From NCBI GenBank assembly GCA_937894955.1, contig CALAXO010000174.1:1-9424 (forward strand): a stretch of DNA of 9,424 bases, given 5' to 3'. Below are positions 1 to 6,865 of the stretch, piece by piece. A program made the translations under genes and the position numbers. Each line of letters starts with the position of its first letter. Within the stretch, counting starts at the first letter, position 1. The notes beneath the pieces are model-generated. The model ran no database searches and had not been told where the DNA came from. It saw nothing but the letters and a program-made list of their open reading frames with translations. The stretch is from an uncultured Clostridia bacterium. GTDB taxonomy: Bacteria; Bacillota; Clostridia; Christensenellales; CAG-138.

Positions 1-13
1 GGGCGAAAATGAA

Positions 14-58
14 CCGTAAACCATAAACCTTAACCTTAACCGAATTAAACCGAACATA
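14..58 (+). promoter_or_regulatory. CCnnAA repeat array with PurBox-like site upstream of purH
   Basis: CC dinucleotides followed by A/T-rich steps begin at 14, 21, 28, 34, 40 and 50, so the spacing is 7, 7, 6, 6 and 10 nt. The last unit, 46-58 (TAAACCGAACATA), matches the PurR PurBox consensus AWWWCCGAACWWT at 11 of 13 positions as I recall it. CCGAAT at 40-45 is a second, one-mismatch core exactly one helical turn away in the same orientation. No inverted TTCG partner is visible in the leader. A purine-repressor site before the first pur gene makes biological sense, but CCGAAC words are common in this genome, so the call is tentative. Confidence 0.25.
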
Positions 59-70
59 CTAAATACTAAC

Positions 71-75
71 GGAGG
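71..75 (+). promoter_or_regulatory. Ribosome binding site of purH
   Basis: GGAGG lies 5 nt before the ATG at 81. It is the strongest Shine-Dalgarno sequence in the window and fixes that start. Confidence 0.85.
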
Positions 76-80
76 CAAAC

Positions 81-1253
81 ATGCGATACGAACTTAAATA
101 CGGCTGCAACCCCAATCAGAAACCCGCTGCAATTTCAATTGACGGCGAATTGCCGATTGCCGTTTTGAACGGCAGAGCGGGCTATATAAACCTTCTTGAC
201 GCGCTCAACGGGTGGCAGCTCGTCAGAGAACTTCGCACCGCAACGGGACTTCCTGCGGCGGCATCGTTCAAACACGTCAGCCCGGCAGGTGCGGCCGTCG
301 GCCTCCCGCCGGACGAGACGCTTCGCAAAATGTATTTTGTTGACGAAACAACAGAACTTTCTCCCCTTGCCTGTGCCTATATCCGCGCAAGAGGTGCGGA
401 CAGAATGAGCTCGTTCGGAGATTTTATCGCCGTCAGCGACAGGGTCGATGTTTCGCTTGCGAAAGTTTTGAAGCATGAAGTTTCGGACGGCATTATTGCT
501 CCGGATTACGATGCGGAGGCGTTGGAGATTCTTTCCGCAAAGAAAAAAGGCGCGTACACGGTGATTAAAATCGACGAAAACTATGTTCCTGCTCCCATTG
601 AAACGCGGACGGTGTTCGGCATCAAATTCGAACAGGGGCGCAACGATTCAACAATTGACGAAAGCCTGCTTTCAAATATTGTGACCGAAAACAAAAACCT
701 GCCCGAAAGTGCGAAACGCGACCTTGTTATTGCGCTTATCACGCTTAAATACACCCAGTCCAACTCCGTTTGCTATGTTGAAAACGGGCAAACGATCGGA
801 GTGGGTGCGGGTCAGCAATCACGCATTCACTGCACACGCCTTGCGGGAAATAAAGCCGACCTTTGGCACCTGCGTTCACATCCTTCCGTGCTGAACCTGC
901 CGTTCCGTGCGGATATCCCGCGCCCCAACCGCGATAATGCAATTGATTTGTATTTAAACGAGGATGAATGCGGAGACGTGCTTGACGACGGAAATTGGCA
1001 GAATTTCTTCACCCGCCGCCCCGAGCCGATGACAAAGGAACAGAAGCGGGAGTGGCTGAGCAGGTTCGGCGAAACCGCACTTGCAAGCGATGCGTTCTTC
1101 CCGTTCGGCGATAATATCGAGCGTGCTTTCCGCAGCGGCGTTGCCTATATTGCTCAGCCCGGCGGTTCGGTGCGCGATGATGCCGTTATTGAGGCATGCA
1201 ACAAGCACGGCATGGTAATGGCATTTACCGGACTTCGCCTCTTCCACCATTGA
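81..1253 (+). CDS. purH: Stand-alone AICAR transformylase (phosphoribosylaminoimidazolecarboxamide formyltransferase)
   Basis: It transfers the formyl group of 10-formyl-THF to AICAR, giving FAICAR, the penultimate step of cytosolic IMP synthesis. The 390-residue protein opens with LKYGCNPNQKPA (5-16), which aligns to the start of the transformylase domain of bifunctional PurH. It then has SFKHVSPAGAA at 62-72, containing the Lys64-His65 catalytic pair, GAGQQSRIH at 242-250, ASDAFFPF at 335-342 and the terminal AFTGLRLFHH. The N-terminal MGS-like IMP cyclohydrolase domain (~200 residues) of ordinary ~520-residue PurH is absent. The ATG at 81 has a good ribosome site and no room upstream for that domain, so this is a natural single-domain form and not a truncation. 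The cyclohydrolase must be a separate gene, possibly just upstream. The symbol purH is used for the transformylase activity only. Confidence 0.93.
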   Translation: MRYELKYGCNPNQKPAAISIDGELPIAVLNGRAGYINLLDALNGWQLVRELRTATGLPAAASFKHVSPAGAAVGLPPDETLRKMYFVDETTELSPLACAYIRARGADRMSSFGDFIAVSDRVDVSLAKVLKHEVSDGIIAPDYDAEALEILSAKKKGAYTVIKIDENYVPAPIETRTVFGIKFEQGRNDSTIDESLLSNIVTENKNLPESAKRDLVIALITLKYTQSNSVCYVENGQTIGVGAGQQSRIHCTRLAGNKADLWHLRSHPSVLNLPFRADIPRPNRDNAIDLYLNEDECGDVLDDGNWQNFFTRRPEPMTKEQKREWLSRFGETALASDAFFPFGDNIERAFRSGVAYIAQPGGSVRDDAVIEACNKHGMVMAFTGLRLFHH

Positions 1254-1417
1254 TTTTTAACGGAGCGGTTCGTTCGAACCTGTTCGGTACTCGGCGGTGC
1301 GCCGGGCGGACGGAAACGAACGGACAATCAAACAGGTATATAAACGGACATGGTTTCCCGATGCAGGTGCGGAACATGCGGAAGGGACGGAACAAGGAAC
1401 GGAATTTAGAGTAAAAA
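1254..1417. other. purH-purD intergenic region
   Basis: This 164-nt gap is long for two genes of one pathway. It contains a small hairpin (GGTTC 1267-1271 with GAACC 1276-1280), GTTCGG at 1282-1287 (an inverted PurBox core) and a second small stem (CGGCG 1292-1296 with CGCCG 1300-1304). From about 1370 to 1404 there is a run of GGAA/CGGAAC words. I see no convincing -35/-10 pair and no T-tract terminator. An in-frame stop at 1412-1414 rules out an upstream start for purD. Confidence 0.5.
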
Positions 1418-2753
1418 ATGCAGATAACAAAGGATAAACTCAATATTGCCGTCATAGGCGGCGGCGGACGCGAACATGCGATAATCAGGCGGCTTGCTCA
1501 AAGCCGCAGAGCGGGAAAGATATATGCGCTTCCCGGAAACGGCGGAATTTCCCGCGAACATGCGGGCGGCGATTCGTGCCCGGTGAACTGCACGGGCATT
1601 GCAGCAACGGACTTGGAAAGAATTGTTGATTTTGTGCTGAAAAACGAAATTGACTTCGCTTCCGGACGATCCTCTCGTTATGGGGCTTTGCGACATGCTG
1701 CGTGAAAAGGGCATTCAATGCTTCGGTCCGAGCAAGGCTGCGGCAATAATCGAGGGCAGCAAGGCTTTTTCAAAGGAACTCATGCAGAAATACGGAATTC
1801 CGACGGCCGAATACAAGGTCTTTTCGGATGCCGATGCTGCGGCCGGATATGCGGCGCACCACAGCCTTCCCGTCGTTGTCAAAGCGGACGGGCTTGCTCT
1901 CGGCAAGGGCGTTATAATTGCAAAAACTCACGATGAAGCGATTGAAGCCGTGAACGACATGATGCGGGGCGGCAAATTCGGCAGGAGCGGCGCAACCGTC
2001 GTTGTTGAAGAGTTCCTGACCGGCCCCGAGGTTTCCGTGCTTGCGTTTACGGACGGAAAAACGGTCGTTCCCCTGCTTTCTTCAATGGATCATAAGCGTG
2101 CGGGCGACGGCGATACGGGGCTGAACACCGGCGGCATGGGCGTTATTGCACCGAATCCTTTTTACACAAAAGCGGCGGAGGAGCAGGTTATGCAAAGCAT
2201 CATCCTCCCCACGCTGAACGCAATGAATGCCGAGGGACGGACTTTCCGCGGGTGCCTGTATTTCGGGCTTATGCTCACACCGAACGGCCCGCGTGTTATT
2301 GAATACAATTGCCGTTTCGGCGATCCGGAAACGCAGGCGGTGCTGCCCCTTGTTGAAGGCGACCTGCTTGAAATAATGATTGCGACGCAGGCGGGGACGC
2401 TTGACAAATGCGAGATCAGGCTTTCCGACAAATCCTCCTGCTGCCTTGTGCTTGCAAGCGGAGGCTATCCGGAAAAATACGAAAAGGGCAAACTCATCAC
2501 CTTTGACGGTGATGTTGAAGCAGACTGCGCGGTCTGCATTTTCCATGCGGGAACAAAACTCGGCACACCCGACGGCAGCGAATTCGTTACAAGCGGCGGG
2601 CGCGTGCTCGGCATCACGGCCGTTCGCGACACGCTTGAAGAGGCGGTTCGTGCGGCATATGCGGCAGCCGAACGGGTGCATTTCGACGGAAAATATTCAA
2701 GAAGCGACATCGGACTTTCCGCATTGCGCGAAAGTCGTTTGAAAAACGGGTAA
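1418..2753 (+). pseudogene. purD: Phosphoribosylamine-glycine ligase, reading frame broken near base 1660
   Basis: PurD joins phosphoribosylamine and glycine with ATP to make GAR. The first frame runs from ATG 1418 to a stop at 1703-1705 and encodes the N domain: IAVIGGGGREHA (10-21) and ALPGNGG (37-43), matching PurD up to NEIDFA (residue 81, codon 1658-1660). From 1662 the match continues one base out of phase as PDDPLVMGLCDML. It includes VVKADGLALGKGV, EEFLTGPEVS, DHKRAGDGDTG, NTGGMG and EYNCRFGDPE, and ends at 2753. Family members have three residues (of the VVA/IVG kind) between DFA and PDD. Only one base remains there, so about 8 nt are missing. Restored, the protein would be about 447 residues, slightly longer than the usual ~425. 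The 3' part could start only at TTG 1650 or ATG 1680, without a ribosome site and lacking the N domain. All other motifs are intact, so a recent mutation or an assembly error is likely. The ribosome site at 1418 is weak (AGAG 1408-1411). Confidence 0.88.
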
Positions 2754-2770
2754 ACGCCGGCATTTGCCGA

Positions 2771-2783
2771 AAGAACGAACATT
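2771..2783 (+). promoter_or_regulatory. PurBox-like sequence before purL
   Basis: AAGAACGAACATT matches AWWWCCGAACWWT at 11 of 13 positions, with one core mismatch. It lies in the 64-nt purD-purL gap. There is no inverted partner and no recognisable promoter beside it, so it may well be chance in a genome rich in CGAA. Confidence 0.15.
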
Positions 2784-2804
2784 ACGGAATACGGAAAAAT
2801 TAAC

Positions 2805-2809
2805 GGGAG
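2805..2809 (+). promoter_or_regulatory. Ribosome binding site of purL, deciding the start
   Basis: GGGAG lies 8 nt before the ATG at 2818. The open frame extends upstream to a TTG at 2764, but that codon has no ribosome site, and the 18 residues it would add read like translated leader. Confidence 0.8.
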
Positions 2810-2817
2810 ACAACAGA

Positions 2818-5800
2818 ATGGTTTACAGAATTTACAGCGAAAAACGCCCCGAATTTTCGGAAGCGGCGGAAGGGCTTGCGAAGGATATTCGCGAATTTCT
2901 CGGGATCTGCACGCTTGAAGGGGTTCGCATCATCAACAGGTATGACGCGGAGGGTGTGGACGAAGCAACGTTCAATGCCTGCATCGAAACCGTTTTTTCC
3001 GAACCGCAGGTTGACAGAACCTATACGGAAGCTGAATTCCGTGCGGAAATCTGCGGCAATGCGGCGGGTGCAAAAGTTTTTGCGGTTGAATATCTGCCCG
3101 GGCAGTTCGACCAGCGGGCGGATTCCGCAGCGCAGTGCATAAGCCTTGTTGCGCAGTGCGAAAGGCCGGCAGTGCGTTCGGCCGCCGTATACATGCTTTC
3201 GGGCAGTCTTACATCCGAAGAACTGAACAGGATAAAGGCATACATTATCAACCCCGTGGATTCGCGCGAAGCCGCGCTTGAATGCTGTGACACGCTTGCA
3301 ATGCGCTGCGACGAGCCTGCTCAGCCGCCGCGCGTAAAGCTGTTTGACACCCCTGCAAAGGAGCTTATCGCGCTTTACGGGCTTGCAATGGATGAGGCGG
3401 ATGCGGAGTGCCTTAAAGTCTATTTTAAAACAGAAAATCGTGAGCCGACGCTGACCGAACTCCGCGTTATCGACACATATTGGTCGGATCATTGCCGCCA
3501 CACAACCTTTAACACGCATTTGACGGATGTTGAATTCGAGGATGAACGTGTTCGGCATGAATTCGAAAAATACCTTGCTCTTCGCGAAAGCATCGGGGAC
3601 AAAAAGCCCGTATGCCTCATGGATATTGCCTGCGTTGCGGCAAAGGCACTTAAAAAAAGCGGCGAATTGCGCAATCTTGACGAGTCGGACGAAATCAATG
3701 CCTGCACCGTGAAGATAAAGGTCGATGCCGACGGCGTTGAGGAACCGTGGCTGATGCTTTTTAAAAACGAAACGCACAACCACCCAACGGAGATCGAACC
3801 CTTCGGCGGTGCGGCAACCTGCATCGGCGGTGCGATACGCGATCCCCTTTCCGGACGGAGCTATGTTTATCATGCAATGCGCGTGACGGGCGGCGCAAAC
3901 CCGCTTGCCCCGATTGAAAGTACCATCCGCGGCAAGCTTCCCCAAAGAAAGCTTGCCGCAACGGCGGCGCAGGGCTACAGCTCCTACGGCAATCAGATCG
4001 GCATTGCAACGGGCCTTGTGGATGAAGTTTACCATGACGGCTATCTTGCAAAGCATATGGAAATCGGAGCTGTTGTCGGTGCGGCACCCGAACGGAATGT
4101 CCGCCGCGAAAAACCCGCTGCGGGCGATGCCGTGATTCTTCTCGGCGGAAGAACGGGACGCGACGGCTGCGGCGGCGCAACGGGCTCAAGCAAATCACAT
4201 AATATATCATCTCTTGAAACATGCGGAGCGGAGGTTCAAAAAGGCAATGCGCCAGAGGAACGCAAACTGCAAAGGCTGTTCCTGAACCCGGAAGCTTCAA
4301 CGTTGATAAAATGCTGCAACGATTTCGGTGCGGGCGGCGTTTCCGTCGCAATCGGCGAGCTTGCGGACGGACTGGATATTGAACTTGACAGGGTTCCGAA
4401 AAAATATGCCGGGCTTGACGGCACGGAGCTTGCCATCAGCGAATCTCAGGAACGCATGGCGGTTGTTGTTGCGGCGGAGGACTGCGAAAAATTCCTTGCG
4501 CTTGCAAACGGCGAAAACCTTGAAGCAACCGTTGTTGCCCGCGTTACGGATACCGGGCGCATGGTCATGCATTGGAACGGGGAAAAAATCGTCGATCTTT
4601 CCCGCGACTTTCTGAACACGAACGGTGCGGTGAAGCATATGCGCGCCAAGGTTCAAAAGTGCGGCCTTTCGGATTGTTCCGCCCGAAAAAACAGTCCCGA
4701 AACGGGAAAAAAAGCAGAACTTTCCTTTGGGGAAAGGCTTGCGGAATGCGTTTCGAATATCAACATATGCTCGCGGCAGGGACTTGCGGAGCGGTTTGAT
4801 TCAACCATCGGCGCGGCAACGGTGCTTATGCCTTTCGGCGGAAAGAATATGCTGACGCCGACTCAGGCAATGGCTGCAAAGCTGCCCGTTCGCGGAAGCG
4901 AAACGGACACCTGCTCCGTCATGGCATACGGCTTTGACCCGCATTATTCGGCGGAAGATCCGTTCGGCGCGGCGTACTGCGCGGTTGTGACTTCCGTTGC
5001 AAAGCTTGTTGCGGCGGGTGCATCAACGGAAAACTGCTGGCTGACATTCCAGGAATACTTTGAAAAGCTCGGCAGTGATCCCGTGCGCTGGGGCAAACCC
5101 CTTGCCGCACTGTTGGGAGCACTGCGTGCACAACTCGGACTGAGGCTTGCGGCAATCGGCGGCAAGGACTCCATGAGCGGCACTTTTGAAAACATAACGG
5201 TTCCGCCGACGCTTGTTTCGTTTGCAATTGCAGCGGATAAGGCAGGAAATATCATCTCTCCGGAATTTAAAAAGCCCGGCTCAAGGCTTGTTTTCCTGCC
5301 GGCCGAACCGGACGAAAACGATCTTCCCGCAGCGGACTCTCTTCGCACGAATTTTGCGCTTGCAACGCGCCTGATACGCAGCGGCAGCGTGCTTTCCGCA
5401 TGGGCAGTCGATAAGGGCGGCGCGGCGGAAGGTCTGTTCAAAGCCGCTCTCGGCAACGGAATCGGTGTTCGCCTGAATCCCGAATTTCCGCAGGAAGAAC
5501 TGTTCCGCCGCAATTACGGCGCACTCATACTTGAAATTGCGGAAGGCTGCACGGAACAAATCCCGAACGGGCTCGAACTCGGCACAACAATGTCGGAATT
5601 TGCGTTCGAATACAGGGACGAAAGCGCTGCACTTGCTCCGCTGTTCGAAGTTTACGACAAAAAACTTGAACCGGTTTACAGACATAAAACAACGGACGAA
5701 ACACCTGTTGAAATCGCCTCTTTCCGAAGGAATGCACCGATGATAAAGCCGAACGGCAGATATGCACGCCCGCGTGTGCTGATTCCGGTTTTCCCCGGTA

Positions 5801-6567
5801 CGAACTGCGAAATGGATTCCGCACGGGCAATGCGCCTTGCGGGAGCGGAAGCGGAAGTGCTTGTTATCAACAACATTACAGCAAAAGGCATTGAGGAATC
5901 CGTCAACGCATTTGCGAACAGGTTGGATGATTCACAAATTTTGTTCATTCCCGGCGGTTTTTCCGGCGGAGACGAACCCGAGGGCAGCGCAAAGCTCATT
6001 GAATCCTTCATGCGCAATGCCCGCGCGGCGGAGGCGATCGAACGGCTGCTCAACCGTCGCGACGGATTGATTCTCGGCATTTGCAACGGGTTCCAGGCGT
6101 TGATAAAACTCGGACTTGTGCCTTTCGGAAAAATCATTCACACGGATGAAAACTGCCCCACTCTGACATATAACACGATCGGGCTGCATCGTTCGCGCCT
6201 TGTGCATACCCGCACGGTTTCCAACCTGTCCCCGTGGCTTATGTACCGTGAACCGGGTGAAGTTTCACTCGTTCCCGTGTCCCACGGCGAGGGAAGATTC
6301 GTTTGCCCCGATGAGCTGCTGAAAAGGCTTGTTGAAAACGGACAGATTGCAACGGTTTACTGCGATGCATTCGGCAGAGCCTCCATGCGCACCGAGATAA
6401 ACCCGAACGGCTCCGTGCTTGCCGTTGAGGGTATCACTTCTGCGGACGGAAGGGTGTTCGGAAAGATGGCACACAGCGAAAGATACGGAAAAAATCTTTA
6501 CAAAAACGTACCCGGAAATGATGAATCGGCGATCTTCCGCGGTGCAGTGGATTACTTCAGGCTGTAA
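2818..6567 (+). CDS. purL: Phosphoribosylformylglycinamidine synthase, long single-chain form
   Basis: It converts FGAR, glutamine and ATP to FGAM, glutamate and ADP. From ATG 2818 the protein has 1249 residues, close to the ~1295 of E. coli PurL. It therefore belongs to the fused type that needs no separate PurS or PurQ. In order it has an N-terminal PurS-like region and linker, and WSDHCRH at 222-228. Next come NETHNHP (317-323) of the first ATP/substrate domain, DFGAGG (502-507), and GGKDSMSG (781-788) in the second synthetase half. A class I glutamine amidotransferase starts near residue 984 (VFPGTNCEMD) with LGICNGFQ, whose nucleophile is Cys1089; the triad is completed by His1219 and Glu1221 in AHSERYG. 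All catalytic residues expected of the family are present. It follows purD by 64 nt and is probably in the same transcript. No frame break was seen. Confidence 0.96.
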   Translation: MVYRIYSEKRPEFSEAAEGLAKDIREFLGICTLEGVRIINRYDAEGVDEATFNACIETVFSEPQVDRTYTEAEFRAEICGNAAGAKVFAVEYLPGQFDQRADSAAQCISLVAQCERPAVRSAAVYMLSGSLTSEELNRIKAYIINPVDSREAALECCDTLAMRCDEPAQPPRVKLFDTPAKELIALYGLAMDEADAECLKVYFKTENREPTLTELRVIDTYWSDHCRHTTFNTHLTDVEFEDERVRHEFEKYLALRESIGDKKPVCLMDIACVAAKALKKSGELRNLDESDEINACTVKIKVDADGVEEPWLMLFKNETHNHPTEIEPFGGAATCIGGAIRDPLSGRSYVYHAMRVTGGANPLAPIESTIRGKLPQRKLAATAAQGYSSYGNQIGIATGLVDEVYHDGYLAKHMEIGAVVGAAPERNVRREKPAAGDAVILLGGRTGRDGCGGATGSSKSHNISSLETCGAEVQKGNAPEERKLQRLFLNPEASTLIKCCNDFGAGGVSVAIGELADGLDIELDRVPKKYAGLDGTELAISESQERMAVVVAAEDCEKFLALANGENLEATVVARVTDTGRMVMHWNGEKIVDLSRDFLNTNGAVKHMRAKVQKCGLSDCSARKNSPETGKKAELSFGERLAECVSNINICSRQGLAERFDSTIGAATVLMPFGGKNMLTPTQAMAAKLPVRGSETDTCSVMAYGFDPHYSAEDPFGAAYCAVVTSVAKLVAAGASTENCWLTFQEYFEKLGSDPVRWGKPLAALLGALRAQLGLRLAAIGGKDSMSGTFENITVPPTLVSFAIAADKAGNIISPEFKKPGSRLVFLPAEPDENDLPAADSLRTNFALATRLIRSGSVLSAWAVDKGGAAEGLFKAALGNGIGVRLNPEFPQEELFRRNYGALILEIAEGCTEQIPNGLELGTTMSEFAFEYRDESAALAPLFEVYDKKLEPVYRHKTTDETPVEIASFRRNAPMIKPNGRYARPRVLIPVFPGTNCEMDSARAMRLAGAEAEVLVINNITAKGIEESVNAFANRLDDSQILFIPGGFSGGDEPEGSAKLIESFMRNARAAEAIERLLNRRDGLILGICNGFQALIKLGLVPFGKIIHTDENCPTLTYNTIGLHRSRLVHTRTVSNLSPWLMYREPGEVSLVPVSHGEGRFVCPDELLKRLVENGQIATVYCDAFGRASMRTEINPNGSVLAVEGITSADGRVFGKMAHSERYGKNLYKNVPGNDESAIFRGAVDYFRL

Positions 6568-6742
6568 CCTAAAACGCTTCGGCCGAAGGCGGACTTTGCA
6601 GGAAAAGAGCGGCAGACACAAGCCTTTTCTGCAAGAAAATCAGAATATTCGAAATACTCCGAAAACACGGCAAACCGGGCAAAACGCACCGTTTCGGCAT
6701 GCCGTCTCGGCATAAATGAAGCGCGGTTTGCGGAAATATATG

Positions 6743-6786
6743 CACCAAGCCGAAAAAACGGGCTTTAATTATTCGGCCGTTTGGTG
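6743..6786. promoter_or_regulatory. Operator-like palindrome over the folD -35 region (PurR-type geometry)
   Basis: CGAA at 6751-6754 and its inverse TTCG at 6772-6775 are separated by 17 nt, inside longer matching arms (CACCAAGCCGAA and TTCGGC-CGT-TTGGTG). Bacillus-type PurR is known to bind two inverted boxes with conserved CGAA cores 16-17 nt apart, and B. subtilis folD belongs to that regulon as I recall. The palindrome brackets the -35, where a bound repressor would block RNA polymerase. The flanks match the full PurBox consensus only moderately, about 9 of 13 each. Repression of folD by PurR is an inference. Confidence 0.35.
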
Positions 6787-6792
6787 TATAAT
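6764..6792 (+). promoter_or_regulatory. Probable sigma-A promoter of folD
   Basis: A perfect -10 box TATAAT lies at 6787-6792. The -35 at 6764-6769 (TTTAAT) is poor, with 3 of 6 consensus bases at a 17-nt spacer. Transcription would start near 6799, leaving a leader of about 67 nt. The position in a long gap just before folD supports it, and a weak -35 fits a regulated promoter. Confidence 0.5.
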
Positions 6793-6802
6793 GAGTCAAT
6801 TT

Positions 6803-6839
6803 CAATCCGCACAAAACCGCGAATAATGCGGTCGGGTTG
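6803..6839 (+). other. Leader hairpin of folD mRNA
   Basis: The lower stem pairs CAATCCG (6803-6809) with CGGGTTG (6833-6839), including one G-U pair. A 6-nt bulge (6810-6815) follows, then an upper stem pairs ACCGC (6816-6820) with GCGGT (6828-6832) around a 7-nt loop GAATAAT. This gives twelve pairs within a few bases of the predicted transcript start and 14 nt upstream of the ribosome site. It could stabilise the mRNA or be a regulatory fold. It does not resemble the THF riboswitch as I know it. Confidence 0.5.
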
Positions 6840-6853
6840 GAAAATGCAGACGG

Positions 6854-6860
6854 AAAGGGG
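6854..6860 (+). promoter_or_regulatory. Ribosome binding site of folD
   Basis: AAAGGGG lies 5 nt before the ATG at 6866. An ATG at 6844 is out of frame with folD. Confidence 0.7.
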
Positions 6861-6865
6861 AAAAT

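Larger units (their letters stand above)
6722..6821. repeat. Nested imperfect inverted repeats spanning the folD promoter
   Basis: Outer arms: CGCGGTTTGCGGA (6722-6734) and TCCGCACAAAACCGCG (6806-6821), complementary over 13 positions with a 3-nt insertion in the right arm. Inner arms: CACCAAGCCGAA (6743-6754) and TTCGGC-CGT-TTGGTG (6772-6786), complementary over 12 positions with a 3-nt bulge. The -35 region lies in the central loop and the -10 box between the inner and outer right arms. A transcript reading in from purL could fold the whole stretch. A transcript starting at the folD promoter would contain only the right outer arm. Confidence 0.55.
6568..6865. other. purL-folD intergenic region
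   Basis: This 298-nt gap has no coding sequence I can support. It holds palindromes CTTCGGCCGAAG (6577-6588) and CGGCATGCCG (6695-6704), the latter with CGGCAT repeated at 6708-6713. There is also an imperfect stem, GCAGGAAAAG (6598-6607) with CTTTTCTGC (6624-6632), lacking a T-tract. AAGCC (6747-6751) with GGCTT (6761-6765), followed by TAATTATT, could be a weak terminator for the pur transcript. The folD promoter, an operator-like palindrome and a leader hairpin are listed separately. Confidence 0.6.

Noticed and set aside
1650..1710. Programmed +1 frameshift rescuing purD
   Set aside because: There is no recognisable slippery sequence, and even a perfect shift would leave a core strand short by about three residues; PurD is not known to use recoding.
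2764..2817. TTG start extending purL by 18 residues
   Set aside because: There is no ribosome site before it, while ATG 2818 has GGGAG at 8 nt and starts with a typical PurL N terminus.
2800..4056. Long minus-strand open frame (418 codons) opposite purL
   Set aside because: It is a shadow of purL: the + strand carries full PurL motifs, and the antisense translation is Arg/Cys/Phe-rich with no recognisable domain or ribosome site.
6793..6865. THF or other folate riboswitch in the folD leader
   Set aside because: The predicted leader is only ~67 nt and shows one simple bulged hairpin; none of the conserved riboswitch sequence I can recall is present.
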